A stretch of 63,977 nucleotides of DNA from Methanobrevibacter thaueri (GTDB lineage Archaea; Methanobacteriota; Methanobacteria; Methanobacteriales; Methanobacteriaceae), in the NCBI RefSeq assembly GCF_003111625.1, contig NZ_MZGS01000032.1, positions 1-63,977 of the forward strand, in the 5' to 3' direction. This document shows positions 9,001 to 18,472 of the stretch, in pieces. The first letter of the stretch is position 1; the number at the start of each line of letters is the position of its first letter. A program made the position numbers and the translations under genes. Below the pieces are notes generated by a model. It was not told where the DNA came from. It saw only the letters and a list, made by a program, of their open reading frames with translations, and made no database searches.

Positions 9001-11181
9001 GATATTACCTGGTGCTTCACCCCATCCGTTTAAACCTGATATATTAAGGGATTTGAACTCTGCATAATACTGTTCAAATATTTGATAATCACTGTATGAG
9101 CCGGTAGATGCATATTGCTTTAAGCTTGCCACAATATTCTTTAAAACCTCTGTTGCCCTGACAGTGTTGTTTTCAGGAAGCAGTGCCGCTACCTGATTAT
9201 ACCACTCATCAATTGTATCGCCAATTGTTACAGTATATTGAAGCTCAACAGCCCTTTTTGTCAACTCTGCAATATATGCAACAGGACCTTCGGAAACCTG
9301 TATTTTTACAATATCATCTAAAGTATTATACCAGTTCACATATTCTTCAACCGGGAATAATGTGATGCCTGGTTGGTCAGCCAATTTTTGAAGCTCGCCC
9401 GGAGCCCAATTAGCGACATTAATACCGCATCTAATCATCTCATTTTCAAGTTCAGATACATTTTTAGGCAGTTCACCAACATTATAACCCGCATCTTTTA
9501 AAGTGTAAAGCATATTATAGATACTTGTTATTGAGTCCAAGTAACTGGAACCGATGTTCTGTTTTCCCGGAGGATAATTATAGTAAATAATGGATAAAAC
9601 TTTATCATCATTTAATGTATAACGTAAATCCACCCATGAGGAAATTCTATCGGTCAATAAATTGATATTTTCATGATGAGGGGAATAACCGGTGATTAGG
9701 GCACCAGTTCGCTGAGACAATGTCTTAGCAGCCCCACCAATGAAGGTGGCATCAATTATACCTTGTGCTTCAGCAATTGATACATGCCACCATTTATCAC
9801 TCATAGTGGTTGTCAAACCGGTTGAACTTAACTCCCACTGAGCATTTGACACATAATCAGAATGAACTGCCCTAAATACAGGAACTCCTACCTCTTCAAA
9901 GAAATCTGTAGTGTTTGCAAATGTTTCACCACCCACACCATATGCAACCATAGATACAATCGCATCGAGATTTACATCATATTTTGAAGGATCCGCTAAA
10001 AATTCCTGATAAGTTGGCGCTGTTGTGAAAGTCTCAACCATTACCATAAGCTGCTCTTTAGTAGCACCCGCTGCAAATACCGGAATTACATTGAATCCTT
10101 TAGATTCCAATTGCTCTACAATCTCATAACATGGCTGCAGCGCATTTGAATTTACATACATTGTACTTTCCAAAACACATGCAACACGGGTTTTTGAACT
10201 GTCAAAGAATTCTGCCTTATAATCCTCCAATGAATACCATTTGTCCCGGTAAATACCATATAATCTTGTTCCGTCACTAGTTGGTTCTTGATACTCCAAA
10301 TCAAATCCAAGATTATTTAATATATAAAGGATTTGGCCTTTAAGGTTATCCTTATTGTTAATATCCTTATATAAGACAATGTTATTAAATATAGAGTTGA
10401 ATCTGCTTCCAAAGTCAGTTCCATAAAATTCAATAATGTCTTCAAATGCAGTTCCCCTTTTTGTGAGTGTAAAGTATGTGACTATTTCCTCATTGGTAAA
10501 TCCGTCAAATATCTTTACCCCATTAATAACATTTTTCTTCAATAAGTCAATAGAAGTTGATGTTGAACTTAATTTTCCAGAAGGAGGTTCGAGAATTAAA
10601 AATATGTCCTTTTGCGCTAAAGCAGGATAATTTCCGATGAGACTTGTCAAAACAGCATCCACATCAGTACTAATCCACTCGCCAATGAATGCATCTGAAT
10701 TATCAATTAATGCATACAATTCATCTTCAGGCATATCTTTGATTTGTTCCCCACTTCTAATAACCAAATTTACATCCAAACCATTATCAAGTAGCTCTCT
10801 AGCAGCAGTATCCAGAATATTTGTTCCGGAATTGTCACTAATAAAGAAAATGGTTTTTTTACCGGACCCTTGAGAAGATAAAATCTCTTTAGAAGAATCA
10901 CTTACCTCAGTATAACTATCTAAAGCAAGATTATCATTAGAATTATCACTTTCGTCTTCCTCTGAAACATCTAGATTATCATCAACTTGAATTGTTGAAT
11001 TTTTATTTTCAACAGCTAATTCACTAACATCATTTCCAACACTTATGTCAGATGAATCTTCAATTGAAATGCAATCTGTTTGATTAACTGATTCAGCCGA
11101 AATTGCAAGCATTGTAAATGACAATAGAATAATCAAAGCGAATGATAATATAGAAAATTTCTTTATGCCAAATTTCTGCAT
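6019..11181 (-). CDS. Secreted, membrane-anchored CobN/ChlH-like chelatase (HmuS-like)
   Basis: This 1720-residue protein belongs to the CobN/Mg-chelatase H family, whose members insert a metal into, or remove it from, tetrapyrroles. The family signature GRHGTHEWLPGK is at residues 796-807. Unlike biosynthetic CobN, it has a signal peptide (basic start, then SILSFALIILLSFTML, cut likely after AISA). An acidic Ser-rich stretch follows. The C-terminus has a long Ser/Thr/Gly linker, one transmembrane helix (LSILAVLAVIGLVIII) and an acidic cytoplasmic tail. The catalytic part is therefore predicted to be outside the cell. I use the ATG at 11181 because the signal peptide begins there; the longer frame adds 18 hydrophobic residues. 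No CobS/CobT or ChlI/ChlD partner is nearby. The neighbours DUF2162, ExbB and DUF2149 point to an Hmu-like scavenging function. Confidence 0.85.
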   Translation of the reverse strand: MQKFGIKKFSILSFALIILLSFTMLAISAESVNQTDCISIEDSSDISVGNDVSELAVENKNSTIQVDDNLDVSEEDESDNSNDNLALDSYTEVSDSSKEILSSQGSGKKTIFFISDNSGTNILDTAARELLDNGLDVNLVIRSGEQIKDMPEDELYALIDNSDAFIGEWISTDVDAVLTSLIGNYPALAQKDIFLILEPPSGKLSSTSTSIDLLKKNVINGVKIFDGFTNEEIVTYFTLTKRGTAFEDIIEFYGTDFGSRFNSIFNNIVLYKDINNKDNLKGQILYILNNLGFDLEYQEPTSDGTRLYGIYRDKWYSLEDYKAEFFDSSKTRVACVLESTMYVNSNALQPCYEIVEQLESKGFNVIPVFAAGATKEQLMVMVETFTTAPTYQEFLADPSKYDVNLDAIVSMVAYGVGGETFANTTDFFEEVGVPVFRAVHSDYVSNAQWELSSTGLTTTMSDKWWHVSIAEAQGIIDATFIGGAAKTLSQRTGALITGYSPHHENINLLTDRISSWVDLRYTLNDDKVLSIIYYNYPPGKQNIGSSYLDSITSIYNMLYTLKDAGYNVGELPKNVSELENEMIRCGINVANWAPGELQKLADQPGITLFPVEEYVNWYNTLDDIVKIQVSEGPVAYIAELTKRAVELQYTVTIGDTIDEWYNQVAALLPENNTVRATEVLKNIVASLKQYASTGSYSDYQIFEQYYAEFKSLNISGLNGWGEAPGNIMMVNRNGIDYFVIPGLTFGNIFVAPEPQRGWESDIENLYHCTAVAPTHQYLAAYYYMQSRYSNAMIFVGRHGTHEWLPGKEILLSYNDYGSVVVGDVPQLYFYITDGLGEAIQAKRRGFAVMISHLTSPMAYTQLYGNLTVSAKIIEEYENTFNETVKKVLADELRAIVIDNLYYGSFGLSENETKALSDADLVSYTNTFLKEMQNTLYPLGLHAIGEMWNDNDVANTVSAMISHDFDLPGNKGTTNLYKVLSNHYYSKNYEDLTAFEREFILNKSYDICKALIYWDANTVYSTLNIDDNNLLECLNQAKKYINLINESIANELNSMLKGLEGKYIPIGYGGDLIATPGILPTGYNMFQDQSAELPTTDAYEYAKTLALLTLADLDDETEKIIMGIWCVETARDDGALVSTVLYLLGMQVKWHASASAGVDDEGYVTGMKTEAYPGVVPLDDLVRPEGWAKKRIDVSVITSGLFRDLYSSQAVLMDNAFRMALACSYNTIKNNRTLIKTKEGAKLLEALEFVMEGINYQGIGSESLEDNYVAKHWIEDCLYYLSIGYNATYAGECAITRIFAPPNGDYGAGISKLVQMSWTWNDTSELADFYLGRMGNMYSKNYWGDTNPIVFFRALSNADTIVASRNTNQYGVLDNDDFFDYWGGLSMTVEQISGKTPKMNILMYADKAHPYVKSLEEVMNAEITARYDNPEWIKGMMNEGYSGARYISNKFVTNLFGWQVTRPSAVSDGLWKKVYDTYYGDKYGIGVNEWLKSGNNAYSLISMSGTMLTAIKEGYWNADDATIRDIANTWAQATVQNGVACCDCSCGNVAMMQWAITYVNADILAKLLPKLYEATQNPVFQTNASVDPSQNDADASTPNPQKGSDATSTVETNSSSTSSTKQSATGSTSSGNGVGVDGSQPSTGMSQGTGDAGESASSQDGKKAAEINPVVTKSSSDTGLSILAVLAVIGLVIIIGLGYIRNKDEEKEEVVDFDYNYNFNE

Positions 11182-11277
11182 AATAATTAATCCCCAAATT
11201 ATGCATGATAATAAATCATAACCATCTATTATCAAAATAGTATATGTTTATAATAATTAATAAATATTTTTGAATGA

Positions 11278-11316
11278 GTAATACTTTATTTGTAAAAAAA
11301 CTGAAAAAAGTAATAC
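11278..11316. promoter_or_regulatory. Two GTAATAC motifs upstream of the CobN-like gene
   Basis: The heptamer GTAATAC, each copy followed by TTT, occurs at 11278-11284 and 11310-11316, 32 nt apart. They lie 97-135 nt before the CobN-like start. The same heptamer occurs before the two DUF3344 transcription units at 18.3 and 20.9 kb. A shared regulator is an inference. Confidence 0.35.
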
Positions 11317-11320
11317 TTTT

Positions 11321-11354
11321 AAAAAAAATGAAATAGAGAAATTAATCTCTATTT
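11321..11354 (-). terminator. Terminator of the first DUF3344 gene
   Basis: AAATAGAGA (11331-11339) pairs with TCTCTATTT (11346-11354), overlapping the stop region. The next minus-strand bases are CAT and then eight Ts. It resembles the hairpin at 14503-14530 closely and belongs to the same duplicated 3' cassette. Confidence 0.6.
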
Positions 11355-11870
11355 TTTTACGGTTAATTTTTTGCTTACTGTGTCTTTACTGTATGTGACT
11401 TTGTATGTGTATTTTTTGCCTGCTTTAAGTTTTTTAAGAATGTTTTTCTTAATGGTGAATGTTGCCACACCTTTTTTATTGGTTTTAGCTTTTAAAGTTT
11501 TTCCATTGATTTTAAGTTTAAGTGTTTTGCCTTTGAGGTACTTTCCGTTGACTTTTTTAAGGGAAACTTTAATTTTGAGCTTTTTAGCAGATTTTTTGAC
11601 TTTTTTGTTGGAAGCTTTAATAATGCTGTTAACTTTGACATTATTTGTTACTTTAATGCCATCGTAAGATGCGCTGACAGTGTATTTGCCTGGGTTTAAA
11701 CTAAGTTTAACCTTAGCAACACCATTTTTATCAGTATTTGCAGAAACAACTTTACCATTAACAGTAAATTTAACAGTTTTACCAGCTAATGCTTTACCAT
11801 CCTGAGTAACTTTAACAGAGTAATATTGATTACTGGTATAAAGCATAGTAACATCCTTTGCTGTTAAAAC
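11344..11870. repeat. Copy 1 of a ~525 bp near-identical 3' gene cassette
   Basis: This segment encodes the last ~160 residues of the first DUF3344 protein plus its terminator arm. It is nearly identical in DNA to 14520-15047 in the neighbouring gene; only scattered base changes are visible, many of them silent. The upstream parts of the two genes differ far more, which suggests recent gene conversion or duplication of this end alone. Confidence 0.8.
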
Positions 11871-14459
11871 TACTTTAGGTTTTGATTTTTCTACAACTAA
11901 AATTTGCTGTAAAGCTAAAATTCCCCCTCCGGTAGAAATAAAACCGACAGTGTTTGAACCTTTAATCAAACTAGTCACATCACTACTGAAATACTGAAGA
12001 GAATGGGCATTATCCCCACTCCAAACGTTACTGTAAACATTATCATTAAAAGTCAAATCAGCTAGATTATCTTTAGCGTTAGCTGCAAAGACATACCATT
12101 TGGCAGATTTAAGTTTGTCTATGTTAACATTAATATTATCAGTAATGTTTACAGACCTATCCGCTTTGTTATAACTTGTTTTGGATAATATATCAGCACC
12201 GTTTTTAATATAAATATTTTTTAAATTGCCATCACTTTCATTATATAATCCAATTAATGCCGGAGGATAGAGTGCAGCGTAAGTGCCGTTCACTTTAATT
12301 AAGTCAAGAGAATTAGATCCGTCCTTAATTAAATCTGAAACATCATAAATTATAACTCCATACCAGGACAAGCCATAAGAACCTAAGTTTGTCTTATCCC
12401 TATATTTACCGACAATACGGTTAGAAATATCAACATTATTAAAAGTCATGTTGAAAACCGGAAAACCTGCCGGAGTTTTATCATAATTATATGAAATATA
12501 CAATAGGCCATTTACAAAAACAGAATTTTTTGGTAAATTTAAAGTAAACTCATAAGATTTATTGGCTGCAAGCTCATCACTTCCGAAATATGCATCAGCA
12601 CCTAAAACATCGATTAAAACATTGCCTGTTACTGTTGTATTCAAATTGAATTCTAAATCATCAGTTGGATAAGCAAAATCCTTGTTTAAATAACCGTTAT
12701 ACCTGATAGGAACGGTAATATTGCTTTTTGCAAGTAAAACATTCTCATCATAAACTTCAACAGTATAGGTTACATGATTATTTATTGCACCGGCTAAGGT
12801 GGACTCATCAATAACTCTAACTGTTGGGTCAATTAAACTGATTTCGTTTAATGAATCCTTTAATTTCATAGTTTGAGTTGAGACGATATTTCCATCTGCC
12901 AATAATTTAACAATATAATTACCATCATAATTAGCATTTATTGATGCTGTAATTACATTATTGGTTCCTGCATATGCAGTATTTGAATACTCTGTGGCAA
13001 TTTTTGAAACGGTAACCTTTGTATCTTCCAATGTTGTTACAAGAAGTTGATGAAATGCAACAACAGTAGTGGTTGTTGCAACAAAACTAATATTATTTGA
13101 TTCCTTGATAATTGAAGTTACATTTGCTTGATACATATCCATTGTTTCACTGTTACCGTCATAAACATTTTCAAAAGTATGATTGTTAAATACCAAATTG
13201 GCATCACGTGAATGAGCACTTCCTGCAAAAACATACCACATTGCTTCAGTGACCTTATCCATTGAAATATCTACTTTACTATCTGCTTTAATTGGTCTGT
13301 TTCCGTCATTATAGTCATTATATAATAAATCCATACCATTTCCAAAGTAGACATTTTTATAAGATGCTCCTGGTTTTTCATACAATGTCACAACAGAACT
13401 TGAATATAGTGCAGTTGAACATCCTCTATTTACAACAATTGTATTCTGTTTATCAGGTCTAGTTAAATCTGTAATATTATATCCTAGCAAACCATATTTT
13501 AATGCACCCCATGTAGAACCCATATTGGCTAAATCAAGGGAAGACCAAAGGAGCCTATCTGAAATATCCACATTATTGAAAGATACATCCAATAGTGGAA
13601 AACGATTATTCAAATCATCCGGAGTGTGATCCCAGTTATACAGAATGTATAAATATGATTCTGTTATTTTTCCCCCACTCAATCTGAGATTAAATGATTC
13701 GCTTCTTGAACCTGTAGATGCTCCGCTATAAGTATTTGAGTTGAAACTATAGAAAACCACATCACCCTTAACTGATGTAGAGTAAGACCAATCCCATGAT
13801 TCGGATTTTGGATATGCATAATCCTTACCCAAATATCCGTTATACATAACATCAGCGATGATTGAATTTTGTGTGATTAATGTATCCATCTGATAAATCT
13901 GAACTGTATAATTGACTTTTTTATTATCTGCACCCCTTACAGTAGTTTCATCAATTGGCCTAATTGTAGGATCATTTAATTTGAACTTTTGATTGCCTGC
14001 AGTTAACTGAACATCTAATGAATCAACTACCTGATTATCCGCTAACAGCTTAATAGTAAAATTATCTTCAACATCAGAGTTGATTGTTACTGTCAATACA
14101 TTAAATGTTCCCGGAAAACAGATATAGTCAGCAGGATATTCTGTACTTATCTTACTAACAGATACTGCTGAACCCTGAGTTTGCTTTTCACTAGATGAAT
14201 CTGAACTTAATGTATTTTTACTGGACGGTTCATCTGATGAGGAAATATCATCAGTTATAATATTAGAATTAATTGATGAATTATCATTTTCAGATAAACC
14301 AATATAATAATCTTTTGAATTATCTATCTCTTCAGTTACTGCCATATCATCAATATTTTGAAAAGTGTCATTAGTATTCACTGAATCCTGAGCCACAACG
14401 CAACTAAGAGAAATCATCATGAAAAATATGAAAATCAATAAAAGAGAATATTTTTTCAT
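11349..14459 (-). CDS. Adhesin-like surface protein with two DUF3344-type modules
   Basis: This 1036-residue secreted protein starts with a signal peptide (KKYSLLLIFIFFMMISLSCVVA) and an acidic low-complexity stretch. Two homologous modules of about 380 residues follow, each beginning with an Ig-like strand set (ISTEYPADY and IATEYSNTAYAGTNN) and continuing into a DUF3344-like beta domain (YNGYLGKDYAYP and YNGYLNKDFAYP). One Ig-like repeat (TAKDVTMLYTSNQYYSVKV) and a Lys-rich C-terminal domain ending in LTVKK complete it. The ATG at 14459 is chosen because AAGGTGG lies 8 nt before it; the longer frame would start inside that site. The C-terminal domain is shared with three other proteins here and is probably the wall-attachment part. 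The ligand is unknown. Confidence 0.85.
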   Translation of the reverse strand: MKKYSLLLIFIFFMMISLSCVVAQDSVNTNDTFQNIDDMAVTEEIDNSKDYYIGLSENDNSSINSNIITDDISSSDEPSSKNTLSSDSSSEKQTQGSAVSVSKISTEYPADYICFPGTFNVLTVTINSDVEDNFTIKLLADNQVVDSLDVQLTAGNQKFKLNDPTIRPIDETTVRGADNKKVNYTVQIYQMDTLITQNSIIADVMYNGYLGKDYAYPKSESWDWSYSTSVKGDVVFYSFNSNTYSGASTGSRSESFNLRLSGGKITESYLYILYNWDHTPDDLNNRFPLLDVSFNNVDISDRLLWSSLDLANMGSTWGALKYGLLGYNITDLTRPDKQNTIVVNRGCSTALYSSSVVTLYEKPGASYKNVYFGNGMDLLYNDYNDGNRPIKADSKVDISMDKVTEAMWYVFAGSAHSRDANLVFNNHTFENVYDGNSETMDMYQANVTSIIKESNNISFVATTTTVVAFHQLLVTTLEDTKVTVSKIATEYSNTAYAGTNNVITASINANYDGNYIVKLLADGNIVSTQTMKLKDSLNEISLIDPTVRVIDESTLAGAINNHVTYTVEVYDENVLLAKSNITVPIRYNGYLNKDFAYPTDDLEFNLNTTVTGNVLIDVLGADAYFGSDELAANKSYEFTLNLPKNSVFVNGLLYISYNYDKTPAGFPVFNMTFNNVDISNRIVGKYRDKTNLGSYGLSWYGVIIYDVSDLIKDGSNSLDLIKVNGTYAALYPPALIGLYNESDGNLKNIYIKNGADILSKTSYNKADRSVNITDNINVNIDKLKSAKWYVFAANAKDNLADLTFNDNVYSNVWSGDNAHSLQYFSSDVTSLIKGSNTVGFISTGGGILALQQILVVEKSKPKVVLTAKDVTMLYTSNQYYSVKVTQDGKALAGKTVKFTVNGKVVSANTDKNGVAKVKLSLNPGKYTVSASYDGIKVTNNVKVNSIIKASNKKVKKSAKKLKIKVSLKKVNGKYLKGKTLKLKINGKTLKAKTNKKGVATFTIKKNILKKLKAGKKYTYKVTYSKDTVSKKLTVKK

Positions 14460-14491
14460 TAAAATAACCACCTTCAAACAATTTAAAAAAA

Positions 14492-14530
14492 AAAAAGATT
14501 AAAAATAGAGATATTATTCAATCTCTATTT
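14492..14530 (-). terminator. Terminator of the second DUF3344 gene
   Basis: AAATAGAGAT (14503-14512) pairs with ATCTCTATTT (14521-14530) across the stop codon. About a dozen Ts follow on the minus strand before the next ribosome-binding site. Only about 65 nt separate the two DUF3344 genes and I see no clear TATA box, so the downstream gene may depend on read-through. Confidence 0.6.
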
Positions 14531-15047
14531 TTTTACGGTTAATTTTTTACTTACTGTGTCTTTACTGTATGTGACTTTGTAAGTGTATTTTTTGCCTGCT
14601 TTAAGTTTTTTAAGAATGTTTTTCTTAATGGTGAATGTTGCTGCACCTTTTTTATTGGTTTTCGCTTTTAAAGTTTTTCCGTTAATTTTAAGTTTGAGGG
14701 TTTTGCCTTTGAGGAATTTTCCGTCAACTTTTTTAAGGGAAACTTTAATTTTGAGTTTTTTAGCAGATTTTTTGACTTTTTTGTTGGAAGCTTTTATGAT
14801 GCTGTTAACTTTGACATTATTTGTTACTTTAATGCCGCCGTAAGATGCGCTGACAGTGTATTTGCCTGGGTTTAAACTAAGTTTAACCTTAGCAACACCA
14901 TTTTTATCAGTGTTTGCAGTAATAGCTTTACCGTTAACAGTGAATGTAACAGCTTTACCTGTTAATGCTTTACCGTCCTGAGTAACTTTAACAGAGTAAT
15001 ACTGATTACTGGTATAAAGCATAGTAACATCTTTTGCTGTTAAAACA
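14520..15047. repeat. Copy 2 of the near-identical 3' gene cassette
   Basis: This is the partner of 11344-11870. The encoded C-termini differ at only about a dozen of some 165 residues, for example ALTGKAVTFTVNGKAITAN here against ALAGKTVKFTVNGKVVSAN in copy 1. Confidence 0.8.
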
Positions 15048-18000
15048 GGTTTAGCCAATACATGAATAATAGAATTCACAGTCATTGCTTTATATTTGTC
15101 ATCCCCTAAATATGTACATTTAACTATATTGTCCCCAGCAGTTAAACTAGGAATGTTAAATGTAGCGGTACCATTGGTAACTTCAGAGAATAATTTATTT
15201 CCATCAACTTCCAATAAAACATAACCTTTAGCATCACTTGGTAAATCCATTGTGAAGCTTGAGGTTTCACCAGTAGTGATTTCTGCAGGTAAATTCAAAT
15301 TAAACAAAGCAGTTTCAACAACAAATATTTGTTGTAATGCAGTTATTCCACTTCCGGTAGCAACAAAGCTAACAATATTGGAATCTTTTATTAAATCGGA
15401 TACATCTGCAACATAATATTGAACAAGATTGTAGTCTGTACCGTTCCAAACATTGCTGTAAAGTTTATCATTGAATACTAAGTCTCCTCTTCCGGAAGTA
15501 CCTCCAGATTCAAATACATACCAATAAGCATTCTGCATTTTTCCAGCATCTAAATCTACTTTATTTGTAACATTCACTAATCTGCCGGCTTTATTATAGC
15601 TACTTTTAGTTAATTGATCAGCGCCATTTAATATGTAAATATCGCTTAGAACTGTACTGTTAGTAGTGTTGTACAATCCAATTAATATGGTAGGATAAAC
15701 TGCAACATTGGTTCCATTAGCTTTGATTAAAACAAGAGTGTTGTTTCCATCTTTAATTAAACCGGACACATCATAAATAAGAACACCATAGTATTTTTTA
15801 CCATAATCACTAGTACCTAGATTAGTTTTATCCCTGTATTTTCCAAGGATTTTGTCTGAAATATCTGCTCCGTTGAAGGTCATGGTAAATACCGGATAAC
15901 CTGCAGGGGTGAAATCAGAAGTATATGGAACATATAAAAGACCGTTAACAAATGTTGAATTTCCAGGTAAAGTTAAAGTAAAGTTATCAGTTCTATTATT
16001 AATTCCAGTACTAATATATCCACTTTCAGTGATATCGACTAAAACACCGCCGGAAACGGTAGTGTTTAAAGTGTAAGGTTCATCACCGGTAGGATAAGCA
16101 TAATCTTTACTTAAATAACCATTATATCTGATAGGAACTGTGATATTTTTAGTTGATATTAATTTATCACCATCATAAATCTCAACTGTATAAACAACTT
16201 TTTTGTTAGTGACATCAGCAGCATAAACAGTAAATTCATCAACAGGTCTGATTGTAGGATCAGTTAAAACAATAGTTGAAATTCCCTTGGTTAAATCAAC
16301 AGCACTTTCATTAACTATCTGACCGTCTGCCAATAATTTAACAGTGAAATTATTATTAGAACCAATTGGGATAGTAGAATCAACTGTGGCAGTTATTACA
16401 TTATTGGTACCAGCATAAGCAGTATTTGTATATTCAGTTGCAATATTTGTAACTTCCACATCCAATTCACCAACTGTTGTAACGATTAATTGAGTTAAAA
16501 GAGTAGAACCTTGACCCGGAGCAATTGCTTTAAGGGTTATATTATTTGATTCTTTAATTATTTCAGTTACATCTTTACTAAAATAAGCTGTATTAGTAAT
16601 AGTACTATCACCAGGGAATAGATTAAAAGTATTATTATTAAATTCAGCATTAGGTATATTACAACAAATTGCAATAGACCCAAATAAATAATATGTAGCA
16701 TCAATAATATTATCTAATTTAACATTTACTTCATTTTCAACTTTATTGGCATCTATATAACTTTCACCATTACCGAAATAAACATTTTTTTGAGGGGCTC
16801 CAGGTTTCTGGATTAAAGTAATAATATATTCATTAAAACTAGCCACACGATTTGGAAGATTCATATATAAGTAATTACCTTCATTAGCTTTTATCCAATC
16901 TGTAATATTAAATATAAATAAAGAATGGAAATAATTCCCATCTGGAAAAGTATAAATATCCATTAAGTTATCAGTGATGATATGTCCATTGAATTGAATT
17001 ACGTTTAATAAAGATTCTATGGTTGCACTTTTATGATTTCTAATAGGTAAAAAAAGATAAGATTCAGTTATTTTTTCATCTTCATTTAAATTTATAGTAA
17101 TGTTTGTATGATTAACTTCACCTGAGCCTTGATAATCATTATATATGAAAATATCTATATATCCATTAACAGTAGTATTGTAAGACCAATCATAAATACC
17201 AGAAGTTAATTCATGTACATCAGCTAAGTTTTCTTCAGAACTGACAGACAATACTTCACTTAAATCAACACTTCCCAATAAATCATTACATTGTTTTGCA
17301 GGAATTTGTTCTTCTTCAAGAGTTAAAACACCTAAAACTGTTTTCATGGAAAAACCATAATAACCACTACCAGGAACCCATCCTAAAACTGTATTGGAAC
17401 TGCCAGGCATATAGTTTGAAATATCATACCATTCATTACATTTATAGTAACCTCCAGAAGCAGTATTATTCGCAATTGTACTGCAACCATTTATTGTAAA
17501 TGCAGGATTTGAACTTGAAAGAATAACATTTCTCAAATTAGCATTTTTCGGATTTGAAATAGAGGCTGTTTCAAAAGTGGTAGTTGCCGGTTGATTAAAC
17601 CATGCCTGACCTGATTTAATCCAGTAATAAATTACATCATCATCCCCGTCATCATAAGCAACAACTAATGCAAACCATTTAATTCTACCATCAAAACTAT
17701 ATCCGTTAATACGAGAAGTCTCAATTTCAAAATTTAATGTTGTACCATTTAATCCACTGATTGTGTCTGTAATATCATATCTCATATCATAATCAGAGTA
17801 GACTTTTGTTATGTTTGCATTAATAGTATACACAGTACCGTCAGTAGAGCCCTGAGTACAAACTAAATTTTCACTTTTGAATAAATTTCCATTCATATAT
17901 ATTTGAGCATTTGCACCATATGTTGGCTGAGCACTGCCTGAATAGACATTAGCATGCAAATATGCCTTTTTAATAGTGGCATTTGACGGAACATCATAGG

Positions 18001-18289
18001 AAAATGAAGAATAAGTTCTAAATAAATGATCATCTTCAGCAATGTCAACTCCCCCAGAGACATTACCACTATCTACAGTTTGAAAATTACTTACATCATT
18101 AATATTTCTATCTGCTGATTCATCTATATCAACATCAATTTCTTCTGCTGATTCATCCATATCCACATCGATCTCATTAGATACAGCAGTGACATTTGAA
18201 ATATCACTATCTTCTGCTGAAACCGAACTAATAGAAACAGCAATGATGAAAATTAAAGTTATTAAACAAATTAAATACTTTCTTTTCAT
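14525..18289 (-). CDS. Large DUF3344 adhesin-like surface protein
   Basis: This 1254-residue secreted protein begins with a signal peptide (KRKYLICLITLIFIIAVSISSVSA) and an acidic EIDVDMDES-type repeat. A clear DUF3344 domain covers about residues 75-330, with FDGRIKWFALVVAYDDGDDD and the Trp-containing YYWIKSGQAW. Two further modules like those of the downstream gene follow, at about residues 360-600 and 600-980. An Ig-like unit (VLLEVDGNKLF), a TAKDVTMLYTS repeat and the Lys-rich C-terminus complete it. The start is supported by AGGAG 5 nt upstream. Its promoter region holds the GTAATAC motifs. It appears to be a cell-wall protein working next to the CobN-like chelatase. Confidence 0.87.
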   Translation of the reverse strand: MKRKYLICLITLIFIIAVSISSVSAEDSDISNVTAVSNEIDVDMDESAEEIDVDIDESADRNINDVSNFQTVDSGNVSGGVDIAEDDHLFRTYSSFSYDVPSNATIKKAYLHANVYSGSAQPTYGANAQIYMNGNLFKSENLVCTQGSTDGTVYTINANITKVYSDYDMRYDITDTISGLNGTTLNFEIETSRINGYSFDGRIKWFALVVAYDDGDDDVIYYWIKSGQAWFNQPATTTFETASISNPKNANLRNVILSSSNPAFTINGCSTIANNTASGGYYKCNEWYDISNYMPGSSNTVLGWVPGSGYYGFSMKTVLGVLTLEEEQIPAKQCNDLLGSVDLSEVLSVSSEENLADVHELTSGIYDWSYNTTVNGYIDIFIYNDYQGSGEVNHTNITINLNEDEKITESYLFLPIRNHKSATIESLLNVIQFNGHIITDNLMDIYTFPDGNYFHSLFIFNITDWIKANEGNYLYMNLPNRVASFNEYIITLIQKPGAPQKNVYFGNGESYIDANKVENEVNVKLDNIIDATYYLFGSIAICCNIPNAEFNNNTFNLFPGDSTITNTAYFSKDVTEIIKESNNITLKAIAPGQGSTLLTQLIVTTVGELDVEVTNIATEYTNTAYAGTNNVITATVDSTIPIGSNNNFTVKLLADGQIVNESAVDLTKGISTIVLTDPTIRPVDEFTVYAADVTNKKVVYTVEIYDGDKLISTKNITVPIRYNGYLSKDYAYPTGDEPYTLNTTVSGGVLVDITESGYISTGINNRTDNFTLTLPGNSTFVNGLLYVPYTSDFTPAGYPVFTMTFNGADISDKILGKYRDKTNLGTSDYGKKYYGVLIYDVSGLIKDGNNTLVLIKANGTNVAVYPTILIGLYNTTNSTVLSDIYILNGADQLTKSSYNKAGRLVNVTNKVDLDAGKMQNAYWYVFESGGTSGRGDLVFNDKLYSNVWNGTDYNLVQYYVADVSDLIKDSNIVSFVATGSGITALQQIFVVETALFNLNLPAEITTGETSSFTMDLPSDAKGYVLLEVDGNKLFSEVTNGTATFNIPSLTAGDNIVKCTYLGDDKYKAMTVNSIIHVLAKPVLTAKDVTMLYTSNQYYSVKVTQDGKALTGKAVTFTVNGKAITANTDKNGVAKVKLSLNPGKYTVSASYGGIKVTNNVKVNSIIKASNKKVKKSAKKLKIKVSLKKVDGKFLKGKTLKLKINGKTLKAKTNKKGAATFTIKKNILKKLKAGKKYTYKVTYSKDTVSKKLTVKK

Positions 18290-18321
18290 TTTATCTCCTT
18301 ATTTAAATTTATAAAAACCAA

Positions 18322-18371
18322 TAATACATGAAGTATTACAAAAAAGTAAAAAATGAATATGTTAGTAATAC
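18322..18371. promoter_or_regulatory. Inverted TAATAC/GTATTA pair and GTAATAC motif before a DUF3344 gene
   Basis: TAATAC (18322-18327) and GTATTA (18333-18338) form an inverted repeat with a 5-nt spacer, 33-50 nt before the start codon. A further GTAATAC lies at 18365-18371. A TATA-like sequence sits upstream near 18400 on the minus strand, which would place the inverted repeat inside the 5' leader or near the transcription start. It could act as an operator or as an RNA hairpin. Confidence 0.4.
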
Positions 18372-18472
18372 TAATTAATGCATTATTAATAATATTATAT
18401 AAATAAGAGTATATAAAATTTACTTTAAAAATATATGACATTCAAAAAAAAGAATGAAAAAATGAAAAATCA

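Noticed and set aside
6019-11181. Calling the CobN-like gene the cobaltochelatase of B12 synthesis
   Set aside because: It is predicted to be secreted and membrane-anchored, has no CobS/CobT neighbours, and this lineage is expected to insert cobalt early with CbiX/CbiK-type enzymes.
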